This document shows positions 6,680 through 9,933 of a stretch of DNA of 9,933 nt, piece by piece (position 1 is the first letter of the stretch; the number at the start of each line of letters is the position of its first letter). Source of the DNA: an uncultured Capnocytophaga sp. Its GTDB lineage: Bacteria > Bacteroidota > Bacteroidia > Flavobacteriales > Flavobacteriaceae. Location of the stretch: positions 1 through 9,933 of the forward strand of contig NZ_CALHGG010000051.1 in NCBI RefSeq assembly GCF_938029845.1, written 5' to 3'. The notes below the pieces were generated by a model. That model was not told the origin of the DNA and did not search any database. It worked only from the letters and a program-made list of their open reading frames with translations. The position numbers and the translations under genes are program-made.

Positions 6680-7197
6680 GAAAGAAATTGTATTTACTAT
6701 TAGCTCTTATGGTGCTTTTTGGTTGCAAGAGCAAGAAATCAAACCGAACCGAGCACAGAGAAGAGCGGCAGAGCGAAAGAAAGGAAACCAAAGACAGCTC
6801 CTCACACGTAGAGAAGTCCCAAAAGGTCGTTACTTTTGATCTTCAGCACTCACAATCTTACGAACTCACCCTTGAGAGTGATAGGGATAGCATGGGCAAT
6901 GCCAAGGAGTTGGTATATTATCGCATACGAGACGGCGATAGTGAAACCATAAGAGTACAGGGAGGAAAGGTTACCCTTAAAACCATAGACAACCTTTCTA
7001 AGAGCCTACAGCAGGCTGATAGTACTCTTGTTATAAATAATCAGATAAGTCAAAAAAGCGAGGTGAAAAAGCAGGAAACAAACCAAAGCAAACAAGTAGA
7101 AAAGCAAGTACAGGGCACGCCAATAAGGTATATCTTTTGGATATTAGTTGTTGGAGTATTAGTGTATGTTGCTTGGAGATTAAAACTGTTTCGGTGA
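6676..7197 (+). CDS. Lipoprotein with C-terminal membrane helix, candidate u-spanin
   Basis: A 173-residue protein with a lipoprotein signal at 1-17 (basic MRKK, a leucine-rich core, lipobox VLFGC with C17). Residues 18-50 are a highly charged Lys/Arg/Glu/Ser linker, 51-105 a beta-prone part (VVTFDLQHSQSYELTLES, LVYYRIRDGDSETIRVQGGKVTLKTI) and 105-148 a charged, Gln-rich, probably coiled-coil stretch. A single membrane helix at about 152-167 (YIFWILVVGVLVYVAW) is followed by a short basic tail. Both ends are therefore membrane-anchored: outer membrane by lipid, inner membrane by helix. This is the layout of unimolecular spanins such as T1 gp11, which fuse inner and outer membranes in the last lysis step. 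Its place after the endolysin supports this. No LES-type acidic surface-export signal follows C17. An alternative is a generic phage lipoprotein. Confidence 0.62.
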   Translation: MRKKLYLLLALMVLFGCKSKKSNRTEHREERQSERKETKDSSSHVEKSQKVVTFDLQHSQSYELTLESDRDSMGNAKELVYYRIRDGDSETIRVQGGKVTLKTIDNLSKSLQQADSTLVINNQISQKSEVKKQETNQSKQVEKQVQGTPIRYIFWILVVGVLVYVAWRLKLFR

Positions 7198-7209
7198 AGA
7201 TTAAATCGC

Positions 7210-7278
7210 TTTTAAAGCACTTTTAAACACTGCTAAAATAGGAGGACAAGCAGTAAAAAAATGTCCTCCGCTTTAAAA
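7210..7278. ncRNA. Candidate H-type pseudoknot inside a 9-bp stem
   Basis: Outer stem: TTTTAAAGC (7210-7218) pairs with GCTTTAAAA (7270-7278), nine perfect pairs. Inside are two interleaved perfect repeats. ACTGCT (7229-7234) pairs with AGCAGT (7249-7254), and GGAGGACA (7241-7248) pairs with TGTCCTCC (7262-7269). The order S1-S2-S1'-S2' is an H-type pseudoknot, with AAAATA as the first loop, no base between S2 and S1', and seven A as the last loop. A-rich last loops are common in real pseudoknots, which favours the + strand RNA. On the minus strand the GGAGGACA hairpin is followed by TATTTT and could instead be a back-up terminator. No known riboswitch consensus is recognised. The element lies 12 bases after the spanin stop. 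Confidence 0.45.
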
Positions 7279-7372
7279 AACTCTCACATCTCTTAAATAC
7301 GAACTCGAAAGCCCTACGGAGGACAATAAGTCTTCTGTGGGTTTTCGAGTTTGTTCATATGAGATGTGAGAG
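7275..7372 (-). ncRNA. Candidate small RNA, long hairpin with T6 end
   Basis: Read on the minus strand, this is one long hairpin with its ends paired. A perfect 12-bp base stem joins 7361-7372 (GAGATGTGAGAG on +) with 7281-7292 (CTCTCACATCTC). An internal loop of eight bases per side follows, then 7347-7352 with 7301-7306, 7339-7346 with 7307-7314, one unpaired base at 7315, a 9-bp top stem 7330-7338 with 7316-7324, and a five-base loop at 7325-7329. Some pairs of the middle and top stems are G-U wobbles in one or other orientation. The minus strand continues into TTTTTT (7280-7275), so the base stem also works as a terminator. A promoter ends just upstream. The expected transcript is about 98 nt. 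The closed-rod shape recalls 6S RNA but is shorter, and no named family is claimed. On + there is no T tract, so it is not a terminator for the spanin. Confidence 0.55.
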
Positions 7373-7375
7373 GCA

Positions 7376-7407
7376 CAAAAGTACAAAGAATAACTAAAAC
7401 AACCAAA
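7376..7407 (-). promoter_or_regulatory. Bacteroidetes-type promoter for the minus-strand small RNA
   Basis: On the minus strand, TTTG (7407-7404) is followed after exactly 20 bases by TACTTTTG (7383-7376). This fits the Bacteroidetes primary sigma consensus TTTG-N17-23-TAnnTTTG at every fixed position. Transcription would start a few bases on, near 7371-7373, which is where the 5' arm of the long hairpin begins. The -33 box lies within 10 bases of the methyltransferase start on the other strand, so the two transcription units diverge or interfere here. I saw no matching + strand promoter between 7198 and 7413, so the methyltransferase genes probably depend on read-through from the late operon. 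Confidence 0.6.
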
Positions 7408-7413
7408 TAAACC

Positions 7414-8253
7414 ATGAAAAATTATTCTCAATCACCCCTTCCTTTTCAAGGACAAAAGAGGAAGTTTGTCAAGCACTTCAAAGAGGCTTTAAAGGCTTTC
7501 CCCGACAAGGCTACCTATGTAGATTTATTCGGAGGCTCTGGACTACTATCCCATACTATCAAGCAGGAAAAACCCTTAGCTCGTGTTATATGGAACGATT
7601 ATGACAACTTTGCCCGCCGATTAGAGTGTATTCCTATCACCAATGAGATATTAGCTCAATTACGCCCTATAGTAGAGGGAAAAGCCAAAGGGGAACGAAT
7701 AGATGACCTAAAGCCTGCTATATTGGAGGTTATCCAGCAATATCCTATTGATAAAGTAGATTTTATCTCTTTATCTGCAAGTTTGCTTTTCAGTGGAAAA
7801 TATGCTACCTCCTTACGAGGCTTGGAAAAGGAAAATTTTTACAATTGTATCATCAAAACCCCTTATAACAGTGAGAGCTATTTACACGGTGTTGAGCGTA
7901 GGAGTACCGATTATAAGGAACTTATCTATGAGTTCGCTAATACAGAGGATGTCGTATTTATCCTTGACCCGCCCTATCTCTCCACCGATGTCTCGTCCTA
8001 TACAGGGGGAAATTATTGGAAACTCAAGGACTATCTGCAAATTGTCAAGAGTTTGAATACAATGCCCATGTATGTATATTTCAGCTCTAATAAAGGGCAG
8101 TTATTAGACCTATTTGACTTCCTTTGTAATGAGTATGACTTCCCCAGTCCTTTCAAAGGTACAGAACGAATAATAATCAATACAAGCGTGAATTTCCTAA
8201 GTACTTACGAAGATATAATGATCTACAAAAAATCAAAGCATGAAATCAACTAA
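7414..8253 (+). CDS. D12-class adenine-N6 DNA methyltransferase (first of two)
   Basis: A 279-residue Dam-like enzyme that would transfer a methyl group from S-adenosylmethionine to N6 of adenine in DNA. SAM-binding motif I is YVDLFGGSGLLS at 35-46, and ND at 61-62 fits the acidic residue after the second strand. The catalytic motif IV is ILDPPYLS at 183-190. The usual N-terminal 'YxGGK' is replaced by PFQGQKRKF (10-18), so this is a divergent member. Residues about 60-180 between the motifs hold the target-recognition part. The C-terminal half has YVYFSSNKGQLLDL and a final YEDIMIYKK. Such genes in phages protect DNA from host restriction or mark it for packaging. The start at 7414 leaves an AT-rich leader. 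The last 14 bases overlap the next gene. Confidence 0.82.
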   Translation: MKNYSQSPLPFQGQKRKFVKHFKEALKAFPDKATYVDLFGGSGLLSHTIKQEKPLARVIWNDYDNFARRLECIPITNEILAQLRPIVEGKAKGERIDDLKPAILEVIQQYPIDKVDFISLSASLLFSGKYATSLRGLEKENFYNCIIKTPYNSESYLHGVERRSTDYKELIYEFANTEDVVFILDPPYLSTDVSSYTGGNYWKLKDYLQIVKSLNTMPMYVYFSSNKGQLLDLFDFLCNEYDFPSPFKGTERIIINTSVNFLSTYEDIMIYKKSKHEIN

Positions 8254-9034
8254 TAAGATTTGGCAACGCACCCCCATTTCATACTATGGAGGAAAGCAAA
8301 CCATGTTGCCCTATATATTACCACTTATACCCAAACATGAAGTATATACCGAAGCCTTTTTTGGTGGTGGAGCTGTCTTTTGGGCAAAGGAGAAAGCTAA
8401 AACAGAAATCATCAATGACTTCAATGCCAATGTTTATACGTTTTACAAGGTCCTGCAAACTCGCTTTACTGAGCTTCAAACCCTCGTAAAGCAGTCAATT
8501 GTGAGCCGAGAAGCCTACAAATCCGCATTGGTAATATACCATGCTCCATTTGCTTTTACAGAAATACAACGAGCTTGGGCATTTTGGTACGCCACTAACT
8601 GTGGTTACTCTAACCAAGTAGGCAACTGTCGTATCACCACCAACAGCAAGAATGTGTCAATCCTCAACAACAAGATAGCCAACTTTACCGACATCTATTC
8701 CGCTCGTTTGCAGAACGTACAGATAGACAATACCGATGCTTGTGAAGTGATATCCTTACGAGACACTCCTAATACTTTTCACTACATAGACCCACCCTAT
8801 GTAGGAGCCAAGCAAGGACATTATGGAGGATATGAGCAAGAACATTTCAATCAACTACTCTACACCTTAACCACAGTCAAAGGTAAGTTCCTACTTAGTT
8901 CCTACCCTAATGAGGAACTCAATAAGTATGTACAGCAGTACGGTTGGCATCAGAAGGAGATAACTATGCACTTGGGAAGTAGTAATAGTGGTAAGAAGAG
9001 GTTAGAAGTATTGACTGCTAACTATCCTATATAG
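8240..9034 (+). CDS. D12-class adenine-N6 DNA methyltransferase, Dam-like (second of two)
   Basis: A 264-residue Dam-family enzyme with a more standard motif set than its neighbour. Motif X is PISYYGGKQTML (12-23), SAM motif I is YTEAFFGGGAVFWAK (36-50) and IINDFN (57-62) is the next motif. Catalytic YIDPPYVG sits at 182-189. Between motifs I and IV lies the recognition domain, with WAFWYATNCGYSNQVG (113-128). After motif IV come GHYGGYEQEHFNQLL and FLLSSYPNEEL. The length is normal for Dam-like phage enzymes. It overlaps the first methyltransferase by 14 bases, so the pair is translated together. Their different recognition parts suggest two target sites rather than a simple duplication. The stop is followed two bases later by a strong terminator. 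Confidence 0.87.
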   Translation: MKSTNKIWQRTPISYYGGKQTMLPYILPLIPKHEVYTEAFFGGGAVFWAKEKAKTEIINDFNANVYTFYKVLQTRFTELQTLVKQSIVSREAYKSALVIYHAPFAFTEIQRAWAFWYATNCGYSNQVGNCRITTNSKNVSILNNKIANFTDIYSARLQNVQIDNTDACEVISLRDTPNTFHYIDPPYVGAKQGHYGGYEQEHFNQLLYTLTTVKGKFLLSSYPNEELNKYVQQYGWHQKEITMHLGSSNSGKKRLEVLTANYPI

Positions 9035-9036
9035 GC

Positions 9037-9067
9037 AAAAAAACACGGAGTATATCCGTGTTTTTTT
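9037..9067 (+). terminator. Strong intrinsic terminator ending the phage unit
   Basis: CACGGA (9044-9049) pairs with TCCGTG (9055-9060) across a GTATA loop. Seven A before the stem (9037-9043) and seven T after it (9061-9067) extend the symmetry to 13 pairs. It begins two bases after the second methyltransferase stop, so it ends that operon. The flanking A and T tracts also make it usable from the opposite strand. Its right end touches the first TATCTTTG promoter box. Confidence 0.88.
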
Positions 9068-9069
9068 AG

Positions 9070-9077
9070 TATCTTTG
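9070..9077 (+). promoter_or_regulatory. Promoter -7 box TATCTTTG (first of two)
   Basis: TATCTTTG, followed by CGCC, is a full match to the Bacteroidetes -7 element. The -33 region would fall inside the terminator stem, and no clear TTTG is present at the right distance, so the promoter may be weak or the box fortuitous. An ATG at 9082 would be at or next to the start of transcription. The short frame there (33 codons, ending 9183) is not convincing. Confidence 0.4.
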
Positions 9078-9098
9078 CGCCATGTATTTTCGCACAAA

Positions 9099-9132
9099 AA
9101 ATGTACTTTTCATTTTGATTTTTGGTACATTT
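9099..9132. repeat. 8-bp inverted repeat, possible operator
   Basis: AAATGTAC (9099-9106) and GTACATTT (9125-9132) are perfect inverted copies 18 bases apart. The right arm overlaps the place where the -33 element of the second TATCTTTG promoter should lie. That would suit a repressor or activator site for the gene at 9196. It is not followed by a T tract, so it is not a terminator. It could also belong to a recombination (att) region, which I cannot show. Confidence 0.35.
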
Positions 9133-9150
9133 CGTTTTGCCGATTATAAC

Positions 9151-9158
9151 TATCTTTG
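9151..9158 (+). promoter_or_regulatory. Promoter -7 box TATCTTTG for the gene at 9196
   Basis: A full TAnnTTTG match 37 bases before the ATG at 9196, giving a leader of roughly 30 bases. The -33 box is poor: TTTG at 9121-9124 is 26 bases away and TTTG at 9136-9139 only 11. Activator help or a relaxed -33 is therefore likely. Confidence 0.5.
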
Positions 9159-9195
9159 TCCTTTAATCATCATTATTTTCTAATTTTTTCATTCT

Positions 9196-9933
9196 ATGAA
9201 ATTTGAAGCATTAGACAAAGAACTACAAAACTTATTATACAGCCGTGACAACTCTAAGCTGATTTCAGTACTCAAAGAGCGAAAAAATCCACTACACTTA
9301 GAACAACTTGCTCAGTTAGATGTGAAGAGTTGTAAGAATTTAGGATTTCCTGTACTATGGTCGCTATATGAAAATGATTTTATCCCATTTGAGGAAGATT
9401 TTTTAATAGAAAAGCTATGTGATGCTTTGTTTCTAATGAGCAAACACAAAGAAATAGAGAGTTTTATACTTAAAAGACCCCGTATTGCTAAAGAAATAGG
9501 AGAGAAACTACCTTCCTATTTCCTTGAAAAAAGACATATTTATGTTACAGAATATGAAAAAATAGTTGATTTTGGAGCAAAAGGATTTTTTAAAGGTACC
9601 CAACTAGTACCTAACTTCTTGGAATCCTTACTCAGTCCTATGAAGACCTATACAGCCAATACTTATTGCGATATCATTGAGAGTTGCAAACCCACAGCGG
9701 AGGAACTCCTTCCTTCTCAGCAAACCCTTTTTGCCCTGCTCAGTAGCGACAAGACCTCGGTAGTGAATTTTGTGATGAAGCTCATCAAGCAAATAGCTGA
9801 CGAAAAAGACTTTGATTTCCAAACCTTTGCCGATAACTTTGCCCTGTGTTTTGCTACCCAAAAGATAGCCAAATCACAGCTAATAGGTTTGGATATTTTA
9901 GCAAAGCATTACAAAAAACAACCTCCTATAAAT
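9196..9933 (+). CDS. Helical-repeat protein, probably chromosomal (partial, runs off the window)
   Basis: The frame stays open from ATG 9196 to the last base, giving 246 residues without a stop. It begins MKFEALDKELQNLLYSRDN. It is almost entirely alpha-helical: short helices such as LISVLKER, LEQLAQLDVKS, LIEKLCDALFLMSKH and EIESFILKRP, later QQTLFALLSSDKTSVVNFVMKLIKQIAD and ALCFATQKIAKSQLIGLDILAKHY. The helix pairs recall HEAT-like repeats, and the later part reminds me of the large Bacteroidetes DUF6493 proteins, though this is a weak memory match. There is no signal peptide or membrane helix. It has its own promoter and lies beyond the phage terminator, so it is likely a host gene flanking the prophage. 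An upstream in-frame stop at 9181 fixes the start region. Confidence 0.6.
   Translation, partial: MKFEALDKELQNLLYSRDNSKLISVLKERKNPLHLEQLAQLDVKSCKNLGFPVLWSLYENDFIPFEEDFLIEKLCDALFLMSKHKEIESFILKRPRIAKEIGEKLPSYFLEKRHIYVTEYEKIVDFGAKGFFKGTQLVPNFLESLLSPMKTYTANTYCDIIESCKPTAEELLPSQQTLFALLSSDKTSVVNFVMKLIKQIADEKDFDFQTFADNFALCFATQKIAKSQLIGLDILAKHYKKQPPIN

Noticed and set aside
6642..6839. 65-codon + frame overlapping the start of the spanin candidate
   Set aside because: It is very basic, without signal or membrane helix, and lies across the well-supported Acb2-like and lipoprotein frames. It has no features of an embedded Rz1-type gene.
7210..7372. Known RNA families (preQ1 riboswitch, 6S, tmRNA, type III antitoxin, retron msr-msd)
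   Set aside because: The pseudoknot has the general preQ1-I topology, but its 8-bp second helix and missing binding core do not fit. The hairpin is too short for typical 6S. No tRNA-like part, ToxN-like toxin or reverse transcriptase is nearby.
7281..7372. CRISPR repeat or insertion-sequence end
   Set aside because: There is no series of evenly spaced repeats, no target-site duplication and no transposase.
7793..8489. Two out-of-frame + strand ORFs within the methyltransferase genes
   Set aside because: They are shadows of genes with intact SAM and DPPY motifs.
9082..9183. 33-codon hydrophobic frame right after the first TATCTTTG box
   Set aside because: It would be leaderless, spans the inverted repeat and the second promoter box, and its hydrophobic content follows from the T-rich DNA.
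9628..9861. 77-codon minus-strand frame
   Set aside because: It is antisense to the open frame from 9196, with no promoter or recognisable motif.

Overview
The window reads as the right-hand end of a contractile-tailed (myovirus-like) prophage in a Bacteroidetes genome, followed by the start of what looks like a host gene. The phage families, the moderately low G+C and the promoter boxes of the Bacteroidetes type (TTTG about 20 bases before TAnnTTTG, as TACTTTTG near 7376 and TATCTTTG near 9070 and 9151) point to the class Flavobacteriia. Capnocytophaga is my best guess. That is inference from style, not from a marker gene.

Layout, almost all on the + strand. Positions 2-3923 are a tightly packed tail/baseplate operon: the C-terminus of the tape measure protein, a gpW/gp25-like baseplate protein, a small unknown protein, a holin, a LysM-like gpX analogue, baseplate J, a gpI-position protein and a collar-type fibre protein. 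A long tail fibre follows (3953-5344) with a His-rich HxH metal-site stretch. After a GC-rich hairpin repeat comes an AT-rich orphan gene (5405-5956). Next is the lysis/accessory cassette (5977-7197): a 28-residue remnant of a glucosaminidase-type lysin, an intact T7-lysozyme-like amidase, a 52-residue protein that looks like an Acb2/Tad1-hairpin cyclic-nucleotide sponge (anti-CBASS), and a lipoprotein with a C-terminal membrane helix that fits a unimolecular spanin. The holin sits about 4.6 kb upstream among the baseplate genes, so the lysis functions are split.

Positions 7198-7413 hold no gene on the + strand but are the most structured DNA in the window. There is an H-type pseudoknot-like interleaved repeat (7229-7269) inside an outer 9-bp stem. 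Beside it is a roughly 92-base long hairpin (7281-7372) that is exactly bracketed, on the minus strand, by a good Bacteroidetes promoter at its 5' side and a T6 tract at its 3' side. I read this as a candidate phage-encoded small RNA transcribed leftwards. I know of no named RNA family that it matches.

Two overlapping D12-class adenine-N6 DNA methyltransferases (7414-9034) close the phage transcription unit at a strong intrinsic terminator (9037-9067). Beyond it are two TATCTTTG promoter boxes, an inverted repeat and an open reading frame that runs off the window (9196 onward), probably a chromosomal gene. The att site was not identified.

How it fits together: the tail and baseplate build the injection machine. 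Holin, amidase and spanin would breach the inner membrane, peptidoglycan and outer membrane in turn. The Acb2-like sponge and the methyltransferases look like counter-defence (against cyclic-nucleotide signalling and restriction). The minus-strand RNA is an unexplained regulator candidate placed between the two blocks.
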